A DNA stretch of 46,881 nt from Clostridia bacterium (lineage in GTDB: Bacteria; Bacillota; Clostridia; Christensenellales; Borkfalkiaceae). The DNA is taken from the NCBI GenBank assembly GCA_017626305.1, contig JAGAIW010000041.1:1-46881 (forward strand), read 5' to 3'. A program made the position numbers and the translations under genes. Under the pieces are notes generated by a model, which was not told where the DNA came from, searched no databases, and was given only the letters and a program-made list of their open reading frames with translations. This document shows, one piece after another, positions 16,273-23,160 of this stretch. Each line of letters opens with the position of its first letter. Positions within the stretch are counted from its first letter, which is position 1.

Positions 16273-16972
16273 AGCTATTTTATTTGCATCGGGGGACGCC
16301 GTTCCCGTAGATTTACTGCGCGAAAAGCTGGAAATCACCAAACGCGAAGCGGACGACGCCATCCGTCAGTTGGAAAAAAGATACAACGGGGATTGCGGTA
16401 TTCGTTTATTAAACTTTAATCATAAATTACAATTTGCCACAAATCCCGATTATAAGGATACCGTAGCGCTGGCTTTACGACCCATTCGCGAAAAAGAATT
16501 TACGCATACTATTTTGGAATGTGCAGCGATTATTGCTTATAAACAGCCGATTACCCGTAGCGAACTGGAAGCTATCCGCGGTAGAAACAGCGACTATGCC
16601 ATCACGACGCTTATGAGCTTAGATATGATTTATCCCTGCGGTAGAAAAGAAACGGCGGGAAATCCCGTTTTGTACGCTACGACGGATAATTTCTTAAAAC
16701 GTTTTAAGTTGAAAAAATTATCGGAATTGCCCGATTATCAAGACCTTATGAACCGTATCGCGGAAATGACTGCCGTTTCGGATAACGATAACAATTATTT
16801 GTACGCTAAGGACGAATACGACCCCGAAAATGACCCCGAAATTGCAGATACTTCCGTATCAGAAGAAAGCGCCGCTGGCGACGCTACACAAGAAGAAACA
16901 ACGTCGGAAGGCGGTTTTGAACTTCCCGATTTTTTAAAGGATATCCAAGACGGCATCATTAAAATTCAGTAA
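16247..16972 (+). CDS. scpB: Segregation and condensation protein B
   Basis: The protein has 241 residues from TTG at 16247; GTG at 16232 (246 residues) is the alternative. TTG is preferred because GAGG lies nine bases before it and the family begins at about EKLTNIIEAILFASGD. Two winged helices follow; ECAAIIAYKQPITRSELEAIRG is diagnostic. The acidic C-terminal 60 residues are low complexity. ScpB dimers bind ScpA in the SMC complex. The start lies inside scpA. Confidence 0.95.
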   Translation: MEKLTNIIEAILFASGDAVPVDLLREKLEITKREADDAIRQLEKRYNGDCGIRLLNFNHKLQFATNPDYKDTVALALRPIREKEFTHTILECAAIIAYKQPITRSELEAIRGRNSDYAITTLMSLDMIYPCGRKETAGNPVLYATTDNFLKRFKLKKLSELPDYQDLMNRIAEMTAVSDNDNNYLYAKDEYDPENDPEIADTSVSEESAAGDATQEETTSEGGFELPDFLKDIQDGIIKIQ

Positions 16973-17001
16973 AATAACTTTTTAGTTTACATAGTTTATC
17001 C

Positions 17002-17040
17002 AAACCTGCCCATATTATCGATATGGGTAGGTTTTTTCTT
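17002..17040 (+). terminator. Intrinsic terminator overlapping the ytfI-like start codon
   Basis: A 14-base stem (17002-17015 with 17021-17034; one G-U pair) with a five-base loop is followed by TTTCTT after the TTT that ends the stem. By form it is a textbook Rho-independent terminator for lysA-scpAB. The right arm contains the ATG (17023) of the next gene, so the terminator and start codon overlap. Confidence 0.75.
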
Positions 17041-17577
17041 ATTGTCGCAGGGATAGCCCTTATACTTGCCTTTCTTTTATTTTTTCCTATTATCGTGCAA
17101 TCCGCGTTTCATTACGACATGAACGATAAAAAAGCAGGGTTTTCCATTCGCATTTTTAAGATCTTTCCCATAGTTGGCGGATATGTACAGACGTATCCGG
17201 GTGGATTAGCTATTCACGTGTCTGAAAAAAAGGCGATTTTAATCCCATATCAAAATATCGACAGCGAACGTAAAAAGTTTTCCTTTATAAAAACTTTCCG
17301 ACTAATTGCGTTCAGCTTAACGACGGAAACAGGGGCGGAATATTTAATTCCAGTATCTATTGCACAAATAATTCTAAGAACGGTTTTTATGATGAAAGTC
17401 GGCAAAAGTAAAAACGTTGATAATAACGTTTGGCTGACGGACGGCGACGTTTTTCGCCTTTCCTTGCACGGAGTAGTCTACTTTAATTTATTCATTCTAA
17501 TCAAGAATTTTATTATATTTATAAAGGAGAAATTAGCAATTCTATGGCGGAAAAAAGACAAAAAATACACGCATTGA
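17023..17577 (+). CDS. DUF2953 membrane protein (YtfI-like)
   Basis: This 184-residue protein has an N-terminal transmembrane helix (about 3-28), a beta-rich middle (SIRIFKIFPIVGGYVQTYPGG), and a second hydrophobic stretch near 150-175. It resembles the DUF2953 family, which neighbours ytfJ in firmicutes; its function is unknown, though sporulation linkage is inferred. The start is uncertain: ATG at 17023 lies in the arm of a terminator hairpin and no RBS is visible. The only obvious later candidate, GTG near residue 24, would remove the membrane helix. Its 3' end overlaps ytfJ by 34 bases. Confidence 0.75.
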   Translation: MGRFFLIVAGIALILAFLLFFPIIVQSAFHYDMNDKKAGFSIRIFKIFPIVGGYVQTYPGGLAIHVSEKKAILIPYQNIDSERKKFSFIKTFRLIAFSLTTETGAEYLIPVSIAQIILRTVFMMKVGKSKNVDNNVWLTDGDVFRLSLHGVVYFNLFILIKNFIIFIKEKLAILWRKKDKKYTH

Positions 17578-17927
17578 TCGACACGTCAATCGGATATCTT
17601 GATGAATTAGCCGACGTAAATACCATAATCGGCGAACCTATGATTACAGCAAGTGGTTATCAAATTATTCCGTTTTCCAAAGTAACCATGGGAAATTTAT
17701 CTGGCGGTGGGGAGTACGGCGACGTAAAAGTCGTTAAAGAAACCAACGGAATGCCGTTCGCCGGCGGTAGCGGCGCAGTCATTAGTATGAAACCGATGGG
17801 CTTTTTAATTGATGATGGCAAAGGCTGTCATATACTACGGGTTACAGAAGAACCGTTAGATAATCTCATAGAACGCGCAGGGGAACTGCTCCGCGACGTA
17901 CTCTCTAAAAAAGAAAATCATGAATAA
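17544..17927 (+). CDS. ytfJ: Sporulation protein YtfJ (GerW family)
   Basis: This 127-residue protein is the typical size of YtfJ/GerW. It contains TIIGEPMITASGYQIIPFSKVTMG near 27-50, GGGEYG, and GGSGAVISMKPMGFLI near 73-88. In B. subtilis the protein is made in the forespore and is needed for normal response to some germinants. The start ATG lies within the upstream gene; an AAGGAG motif is 14 bases away, longer than usual. Its stop overlaps the dacB start by eight bases. Confidence 0.95.
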   Translation: MAEKRQKIHALIDTSIGYLDELADVNTIIGEPMITASGYQIIPFSKVTMGNLSGGGEYGDVKVVKETNGMPFAGGSGAVISMKPMGFLIDDGKGCHILRVTEEPLDNLIERAGELLRDVLSKKENHE

Positions 17928-18954
17928 ATTTTTGAAAAAATTCTTGCTTTCTTCTCTGATATGCGCGTGTATTCTATGTTCTATGCCTATCGTAAAACTT
18001 AAAAACGACGCCCTTATAAGGGCAACGGAAGGACAAGCTGAATGTGTTATGGAAATGAATAGTCGGCGTGTTTTATATCAAAACGCTGCTGACGTCCGTT
18101 TACCTATGGCAAGCACGACAAAAATTCTCACCTGTCTTACCGTTTTGAATATTTGTAAAAATTTGCAAGAAGAAGTGGTTATTCCCAAAGAAGCCGAAGG
18201 GGTAGAAGGTTCTTCCGTTTACCTTAAAGCAGGGGACAAATATTCGGTGGAAGATTTATTATACGGTTTAATGTTGCGTTCAGGTAACGATTGCGCCGTT
18301 GCCTTAGCGTTGCATTGCTCTAGCGATATCGCTCGTTTTTGTGCGCAAATGAACAAATTTGCACAAAGCGCAGGGGCATTAAATAGCCGTTTTGAAAATC
18401 CGCACGGTTTGCCTTGCAAAAATCACTATACAACGGCTTATGATTTAACTTTAATTTCTTGTCTTGCCATGCAAAATCCCGTATTCAAAAAGATAGTTTC
18501 TACGCAATATTATCCGCCGTACGGTTGGAAAAATAAAAATAAAATGCTTACCTTATACGAAGGTGGCGTCGGCATTAAAACGGGATACACGAAACAGGCA
18601 GGTAGATGCTTAGTTTCGGCGGCTGAACGCAATGGCATGACGGTTGTATGTACGCTTTTAAATTGTCCTACAACGTACGAACGAACAAGCGAACTCCTTG
18701 ATGATGCATACGCGGCATACAGTTATGAAAAGATTCTCGATAAGGACTTGCCGCTTACGATAAAAACATCTAATCAAACGTTAATCGGGTATTCTAAGCA
18801 AGACGTTTATTATCCGCTTTTAGCGGATGAAAAAAGCTTGATAAGTATACAAACAAAACCCAAACGTTTGCTTAAAAAGCAGGAATTTGTAGGTGAATTT
18901 TCAATATATCTTGCAAAACAGTTGCTTTTTTCGGGGAATTTATATAAACTATAA
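17920..18954 (+). CDS. dacB: D-alanyl-D-alanine carboxypeptidase (DacB-like)
   Basis: This is a 344-residue peptidase S11 protein with an N-terminal signal/anchor (about 6-26). Active-site motifs: STTK (65-68), SGN (121-123) and KTG (220-222). DacB in B. subtilis trims cortex peptidoglycan in the mother cell and is followed by spmA-spmB; here rluB follows 29 bases later with no spmAB. Only a short region lies after the catalytic domain, so the PBP5 C-terminal domain is reduced compared with the DacF-like protein. The name dacB rests on position next to scpAB, ytfJ and rluB. Confidence 0.9.
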   Translation: MNKFLKKFLLSSLICACILCSMPIVKLKNDALIRATEGQAECVMEMNSRRVLYQNAADVRLPMASTTKILTCLTVLNICKNLQEEVVIPKEAEGVEGSSVYLKAGDKYSVEDLLYGLMLRSGNDCAVALALHCSSDIARFCAQMNKFAQSAGALNSRFENPHGLPCKNHYTTAYDLTLISCLAMQNPVFKKIVSTQYYPPYGWKNKNKMLTLYEGGVGIKTGYTKQAGRCLVSAAERNGMTVVCTLLNCPTTYERTSELLDDAYAAYSYEKILDKDLPLTIKTSNQTLIGYSKQDVYYPLLADEKSLISIQTKPKRLLKKQEFVGEFSIYLAKQLLFSGNLYKL

Positions 18955-18983
18955 TTATAAATTTCCAAAAGTGAGCACAACGA

Positions 18984-19688
18984 ATGAGAATTAACAAATT
19001 TTTAGCCGAAAACGGTATTGCCAGCCGTAGACACGCTGACGAGATGATTGCGCAAAATCGAGTAAAAATCAATGGCGTTTTAGCTACTTTGGGCGCAATT
19101 GTTGAAGAAGGAGATCAGGTTTTTGTAGACGATCAGCCCGTTATCACCAAAGAGAAAGAGTTAGAATATTATATTTTAAATAAGCCCAAAGGCGTTATTT
19201 GTACGGTTTCTGACGATAGAGGTCGAAAAACGGTTATGGATTTCTTACCCGAAACGGCAGGGCGCGTATTTCCCGTTGGTAGGCTTGACTATGAAACGGA
19301 AGGATTACTAATCCTAACCAACGACGGTGATTTATCCTTTCGTTTAACACATCCCACAAGCGACGTCCCAAAAACCTATCTTGCACGTATTGAAGGTACC
19401 ATGACGGAAAAAGACTTAAACCGTATCCGTTCGGGAATTGAGTTGGACGGTGTTTTGACTAAAAAGTGTAAAGCGCATATCGTAGAAACGAATAAGGCGT
19501 ATACCAAAGTGCATATAACCATTACGGAAGGGCGCAATAGACAAGTCCGCCGTATGTTTGAAGCTATCGGTAGAACGGTACAATTTCTCAAACGCGTCAG
19601 TATCGGAAAATTGAAACTTACGGGGCTTGACCGCGGAGAAATCCGCAAGCTCACCGAAAGCGAAGTGCTGTATTTACAAGGTTTATAA
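18984..19688 (+). CDS. rluB: 23S rRNA pseudouridine synthase RluB family
   Basis: The protein (234 residues) has an N-terminal S4 domain (about 1-60) and an RsuA/RluB catalytic domain. The catalytic aspartate is Asp102 in GRLDYETEGLLILTNDGDL. ITEGRNRQVRRMFEAIG is the family C-terminal motif. It modifies a uridine in 23S rRNA helix 89 by analogy with RluB. AAGTGAG serves as a probable RBS. It is the last gene of the + strand block and is closed by a bidirectional terminator. Confidence 0.95.
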   Translation: MRINKFLAENGIASRRHADEMIAQNRVKINGVLATLGAIVEEGDQVFVDDQPVITKEKELEYYILNKPKGVICTVSDDRGRKTVMDFLPETAGRVFPVGRLDYETEGLLILTNDGDLSFRLTHPTSDVPKTYLARIEGTMTEKDLNRIRSGIELDGVLTKKCKAHIVETNKAYTKVHITITEGRNRQVRRMFEAIGRTVQFLKRVSIGKLKLTGLDRGEIRKLTESEVLYLQGL

Positions 19689-19690
19689 AA

Positions 19691-19715
19691 AAATCCCCCA
19701 AAAAGTGGGGGATTT
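19691..19715. terminator. Bidirectional terminator between rluB and lexA
   Basis: A ten-base perfect stem AAATCCCCCA/TGGGGGATTT with a five-base loop, with A-run and T-run flanks, serves converging rluB (+) and lexA (-). Confidence 0.9.
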
Positions 19716-19731
19716 TAATTTTCCTTTTAAA

Positions 19732-20328
19732 TCAAGAACGGTAACTACGCATCAAACCAACGACTTTACCAAGAATGGAAACTTCTTCGGGTTGAAAAAT
19801 CATATCCGCCAAAGCTTCGTTTTCGGGGTGTAAGACAATATGTCCGTCTTTACGGAAAAAACGCTTAACCGTAGCGGAATCGTCAACCAAAGCAACGACG
19901 ATTTCACCATTTTCCGCCGTTTGCTGACGGCGAACGATAATTTTATCGCCGTTCATAATCCCTGCGTCAATCATAGACGTGCCTTCCACGCGGAGCATAA
20001 ACAATTCGTCGCCTTTAAACTCACCGACAGGAAAGGTATAATAATCTTCGTAATTTTCGTAAGCAAAAACGGGTTGACCTGCCGTAACGACACCGATCAG
20101 CGGAATGGTAACACCCGAACTCTTTCCGATAGTTACCGCACGTTTTTTATTATCCGTTTTATTTAAGTAACCTTTATTTTGCAACCGCTCGATATAACTA
20201 TGCACGGTTGCCGTCGATTTAATACCGCATTCCTTGCCGATTTCACGTACGGAAGGGGTATATCCGTTGACTTCGGTAAACTTCCTAATATAGTCCATCA
20301 CTCTCGTCAATTTTTCTTCGCTGATCAT
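19732..20328 (-). CDS. lexA: LexA SOS repressor
   Basis: This 198-residue protein has an N-terminal winged helix-turn-helix (about 1-65, GYTPSVREIGKECGIKSTATVHSYIERL) and an S24 peptidase domain. The autocleavage site is Ala83-Gly84 (VTAGQP), the nucleophile is Ser118 (GTSM) and the base is Lys155 (ATVKRFF). All are present, so it should be RecA-cleavable. RBS GAGGAC precedes ATG. It is transcribed divergently from a small Cys-rich gene, with a candidate LexA box between them. Confidence 0.97.
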   Translation of the reverse strand: MISEEKLTRVMDYIRKFTEVNGYTPSVREIGKECGIKSTATVHSYIERLQNKGYLNKTDNKKRAVTIGKSSGVTIPLIGVVTAGQPVFAYENYEDYYTFPVGEFKGDELFMLRVEGTSMIDAGIMNGDKIIVRRQQTAENGEIVVALVDDSATVKRFFRKDGHIVLHPENEALADMIFQPEEVSILGKVVGLMRSYRS

Positions 20329-20359
20329 AAAAAGTCCTCACTTTTTTATCGTTATATTT

Positions 20360-20388
20360 ATTATAGCATACTTTTTTATAAAAAGCAA
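20360..20388 (-). promoter_or_regulatory. lexA promoter
   Basis: On the minus strand the -10 TATAAT (20365-20360) is preceded by TGC (extended -10); the -35 is TTGCTT (20388-20383) at 17-base spacing. The start of transcription would be about 25 bases before the lexA ATG. Confidence 0.7.
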
Positions 20389-20398
20389 ACAAATGTTT
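20387..20398. promoter_or_regulatory. Candidate LexA box (AAAC-N4-GTTT)
   Basis: AAACAAATGTTT has half-sites matching three of four positions of the firmicute LexA box GAAC-N4-GTTC on each side. It abuts the lexA -35 and lies 11 bases upstream of the -35 of the divergent gene, so one site could control both. The match is not strict. Confidence 0.45.
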
Positions 20399-20409
20399 AT
20401 AAAAAATGC

Positions 20410-20437
20410 TTGATTTTCAAAAAAAATATGATATAAT
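20410..20437 (+). promoter_or_regulatory. Promoter of the small Cys-rich gene
   Basis: TTGATT (20410-20415), 16-base spacer, TATAAT (20432-20437) with a TGA extended -10. It is one of the best promoters in the window and drives an ORF of only 62 codons. Confidence 0.75.
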
Positions 20438-20467
20438 ATTATTGTAGAATATTTTGGGAGTATTTGT

Positions 20468-20656
20468 ATGAAAAAGAAGTTTGGCCAAGAATGTGTATTG
20501 TACGATAGGGAATGTATCGGTTGTATGGAATGTGAAATGTGTGACCTTGATAATACAAAGGTTTGCAATAATTGCGGTAAATGCATTGAAGTGCAAGACG
20601 TAGCGTCTATAAAAATCGATAAAGTTTATACCAACCCAAATGATTATAAGGACTGA
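20468..20656 (+). CDS. Small Cys-rich protein, likely metal or Fe-S binding
   Basis: This is a 62-residue soluble protein with eight cysteines: Cys9, then CxxCxxCxxC at 16-25, and CxxCxxC at 33-39. No His-rich or DNA-binding motif is seen. The spacing suggests zinc or iron-sulfur ligation but does not match the standard ferredoxin CxxCxxCxxxC. Small proteins of this kind occur in Clostridia without a known function; I do not recognise a named family. It has its own strong promoter, a GGGAG RBS, and a terminator immediately after the stop, so it is a true single-gene unit. Divergence from lexA across a possible LexA box raises an SOS link. Confidence 0.85.
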   Translation: MKKKFGQECVLYDRECIGCMECEMCDLDNTKVCNNCGKCIEVQDVASIKIDKVYTNPNDYKD

Positions 20657-20657
20657 A

Positions 20658-20683
20658 AAAGCGGAAGCAACAGCTTCCGCTTT
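20658..20683. terminator. Bidirectional terminator, Cys-rich gene and hflX
   Basis: An 11-base perfect stem AAAGCGGAAGC/GCTTCCGCTTT with an AACA loop is flanked by A's and T's. It begins two bases after the + strand stop and its right arm touches the hflX stop codon. Confidence 0.85.
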
Positions 20684-21908
20684 ATTTAATATAAGGCGTA
20701 AAAAATTCCGCATATCGTTTAGGTATGGTTGCCTGAACAAGCTTACCGTCATCAACAAAGCAAACACTCCGTTCTTTCAACATATTGCAAAGCTTGGCGT
20801 ATTCGGTGAATTTAACGTAAGGGACGAATAACTCACAAAAGACGTATTCATCACGAAACGCGTGTAATATTTGTCGTTTCAGTTCTTGAATACCTATATT
20901 TTCTTTTGCAGAAATAGGAATACTGCCAAAAGGCAAGGCAGAAATATCAGAAACGGTGTCGCATTTATTCATAACCAGCAAATGGGGAATATCACATTTT
21001 AAATCGGCCAGCGTTTGCAAAGTGGTTTTTAGCTGCATATCGTATTCGCCATGAGCGTCGCACACAATCAAAGCAAGATCGCATTGTAGCGCGCTTTCCA
21101 AGGTGGAATGAAAAGCTTCAATCAAATGGTGCGGCAAATCCTGCAAAAAACCTACCGTGTCGATAACTAAAAAGGGCACGCCGTCTATTTCCATTTGACG
21201 AGCCATAGGGTCTAACGTAGCAAATAAACGGTTTTCCGCATAAGCGTCCGCACCTGTTAAAAGACGAAGTAGCGTTGATTTTCCCGTGTTTGTATAACCG
21301 ATTAACGCAATCGTTTTAATCTCGTCTTTTTTTCTACGCGCTGATTGCAAAAAACGCCGTTTTTCTAACTCTTTTAAGCGATTTTCTAAATATTTTAAAC
21401 GCCCGCGAATATATCTACGATCCGTTTCCAACTGCGTTTCGCCCGGACCACGCGTACCGACGCCGCCCCCCAAACGGGATAATGCAACGCCTTTGCCTTT
21501 TAAACGGGGATATAAATAACGAAGCTGCGCAAGCTCGACTTGTAATTTGCCTTCGCTACTTTTTGCATTTTTAGCAAAAATATCTAAAATCAGCGTAGTT
21601 CTATCGATTACCTTTCTATCCTGCAACATTGCGGAAATATTCAACGTTTGAGAAGGGGAGAGTTCTCCGTTAAATAAGACGGTGACGTCGTCTAACCCAC
21701 TCAAACGTTCGCTCAATTCCACGAGCTTTCCTTCCCCGATAAAGGTCGCAGCATTGATTTCACGGATATTTTGATACAGCGTGCCTGCATACACCGCTCC
21801 TGCACTTTCAATTAAAGCAACGGCTTCTTCCTGCAAAACGCGGTAATGCGCGTTATTTTCACGCGTAATCGGCTGAATAACGTATATTTTTTCTTTTATG
21901 GATTTCAT
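20682..21908 (-). CDS. hflX: Ribosome-associated GTPase HflX
   Basis: HflX (408 residues) splits stalled or stressed ribosomes. It has an N-terminal HflX domain (about 10-190, with GGGVGTRGPGETQLETDRR) and a GTPase domain: G1 GYTNTGKS (204-211), G3 DTVGFLQDLPHHLIEAF (from 250), and G4 NKCD near 317. A C-terminal domain follows. The start overlaps the stop of the upstream recombinase gene by four bases (ATGA), so they are co-translated. Confidence 0.97.
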   Translation of the reverse strand: MKSIKEKIYVIQPITRENNAHYRVLQEEAVALIESAGAVYAGTLYQNIREINAATFIGEGKLVELSERLSGLDDVTVLFNGELSPSQTLNISAMLQDRKVIDRTTLILDIFAKNAKSSEGKLQVELAQLRYLYPRLKGKGVALSRLGGGVGTRGPGETQLETDRRYIRGRLKYLENRLKELEKRRFLQSARRKKDEIKTIALIGYTNTGKSTLLRLLTGADAYAENRLFATLDPMARQMEIDGVPFLVIDTVGFLQDLPHHLIEAFHSTLESALQCDLALIVCDAHGEYDMQLKTTLQTLADLKCDIPHLLVMNKCDTVSDISALPFGSIPISAKENIGIQELKRQILHAFRDEYVFCELFVPYVKFTEYAKLCNMLKERSVCFVDDGKLVQATIPKRYAEFFTPYIK

Positions 21909-22984
21909 TCGTTCTCCGTATCGTCCTTGAAAGGGTTAGACGCGTCTCGGCGAAGAGCAACTTTACCTGCTACTTGTCTGCGGTTTTCTTGCGTAATGGC
22001 GGCGTAATGCTTTTTCGTCGTATTTACGTCGCGATGACCTAATACGTCAGCAACGATATAAATATCGCCCGTCGCGTTATATAAACGCGTACCGTACGTA
22101 CTACGAAGTTTATGCGGCGTAATTTTTTTCAAAGGGGAAACCAACTTGCTGTATTTTTTTACAAGAATTTCCACGCTGCGAACGTTGATTCGCTTATATT
22201 GCATAGAAAGGAAAAAGGCGTTTTCGCCTTGCGGAACTTTTGGATCGTTGGTTTTTTCCGCTATGTATTCCTGCAAAGCGTATTTCACTTCGTCGGAAAA
22301 GTATAAAATCGCTTGATTTCCGCCTTTTCGAGTAACCAAAAAGGAATTTTCCGAAAAATCAAAACTGTCGTTATCCAAACCAACTAGTTCGCTAATACGG
22401 ATTCCCGTGCCTAAAAACAACGTTAAAATAGCCGTATCGCGTATCTTCGTTTTATTATGATAACCGACAGCGTGACGGGGGAGTCCGTTGCCCGTTTCCG
22501 CAGTATGAATAAGCTCGGAAACTTCGTTTGCGTCCAAACGAATAATTTCTTTATCGTGGAGTTTGGGAGTTGGCACTTTCGCGGAATTGTCCACTTCAAT
22601 CAAGCCTTTATTAAAAAAGTACTTGAATAAAGCACGCACCGCCGAAAGTTTGCGCGCTTTTGCGCGTTCATCACAGGAAAGATACTTGTCTTTAAAACGA
22701 TAGTGCGATAAATAGCTTAAAAACAATTCGATATCGTTATGCGTAATTGCTTCAATATGCTCTAACGTAAACTGCGTTACAGGCGTATCTCTGTAACGTT
22801 TTTTACTCAAAAAATCAAAGAAAATACGCAAATCGTAAGCATACTTTAATCGTGTTTGACAGCTTGTCCGCGACTCAATCCCCAAAAAATAATCTTCGCA
22901 AAAGGAAGGGAGTTCTTCCAAAAGAACACTCAGCCTATCCAAATCTTGAATATTTCGCGTTGTATAGTAATTCGTTTTCTTCAT
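21905..22984 (-). CDS. Tyrosine recombinase, XerC/XerD-like
   Basis: The protein has 359 residues from ATG at 22984; a 30-residue upstream extension (to 23074) has poor coding character and is rejected. It has an N-terminal SAM-like core-binding domain (about 25-130) and a catalytic domain with Arg196 (GTGIRISEL), Lys220, His291-xx-Arg294 (HKLRSTYGTRL), His317 (LGHRDV) and the nucleophile Tyr327. All six residues are present. It is longer than XerC/D (about 300) but has no phage or transposon partners. Coupling to hflX suggests a chromosomal Xer-type role, probably dimer resolution at dif; the exact orthology is unsure. Confidence 0.9.
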   Translation of the reverse strand: MKKTNYYTTRNIQDLDRLSVLLEELPSFCEDYFLGIESRTSCQTRLKYAYDLRIFFDFLSKKRYRDTPVTQFTLEHIEAITHNDIELFLSYLSHYRFKDKYLSCDERAKARKLSAVRALFKYFFNKGLIEVDNSAKVPTPKLHDKEIIRLDANEVSELIHTAETGNGLPRHAVGYHNKTKIRDTAILTLFLGTGIRISELVGLDNDSFDFSENSFLVTRKGGNQAILYFSDEVKYALQEYIAEKTNDPKVPQGENAFFLSMQYKRINVRSVEILVKKYSKLVSPLKKITPHKLRSTYGTRLYNATGDIYIVADVLGHRDVNTTKKHYAAITQENRRQVAGKVALRRDASNPFKDDTENE

Positions 22985-23075
22985 AAAGCACCATAAATTA
23001 TACTGAAAAATAGGGTAATTTTTATATAGCCACCAAAATCTTTTCGATAGGGCGTAACGCCTACAACAAACCAAA

Positions 23076-23105
23076 CTATTCGTAAAATGCAGCTTTTACG
23101 AATAG
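23076..23105 (-). terminator. Terminator of the glycogen operon
   Basis: A 12-base perfect stem CTATTCGTAAAA/TTTTACGAATAG with a six-base loop is followed on the minus strand by TTTGGTTTGTTG. It lies 55 bases past the amylase stop. The remaining bases up to the xer start hold no gene; a TATAAT-like sequence just before xer lacks a -35. Confidence 0.75.
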
Positions 23106-23160
23106 ATAAAGACGAAAAAGCTAATAAAATAAGGGATTTTTGCATTTTTTCCAAAAACAA

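Noticed and set aside
21905-22984. Tyrosine recombinase as a sign of an integrated mobile element
   Set aside because: It is translationally coupled to hflX with no phage genes, attachment repeats or composition change, so a housekeeping role is more likely.
22985-23074. 30-codon N-terminal extension of the Xer-like protein
   Set aside because: Aromatic-rich, non-family sequence without RBS; the conserved protein begins at the ATG at 22984.
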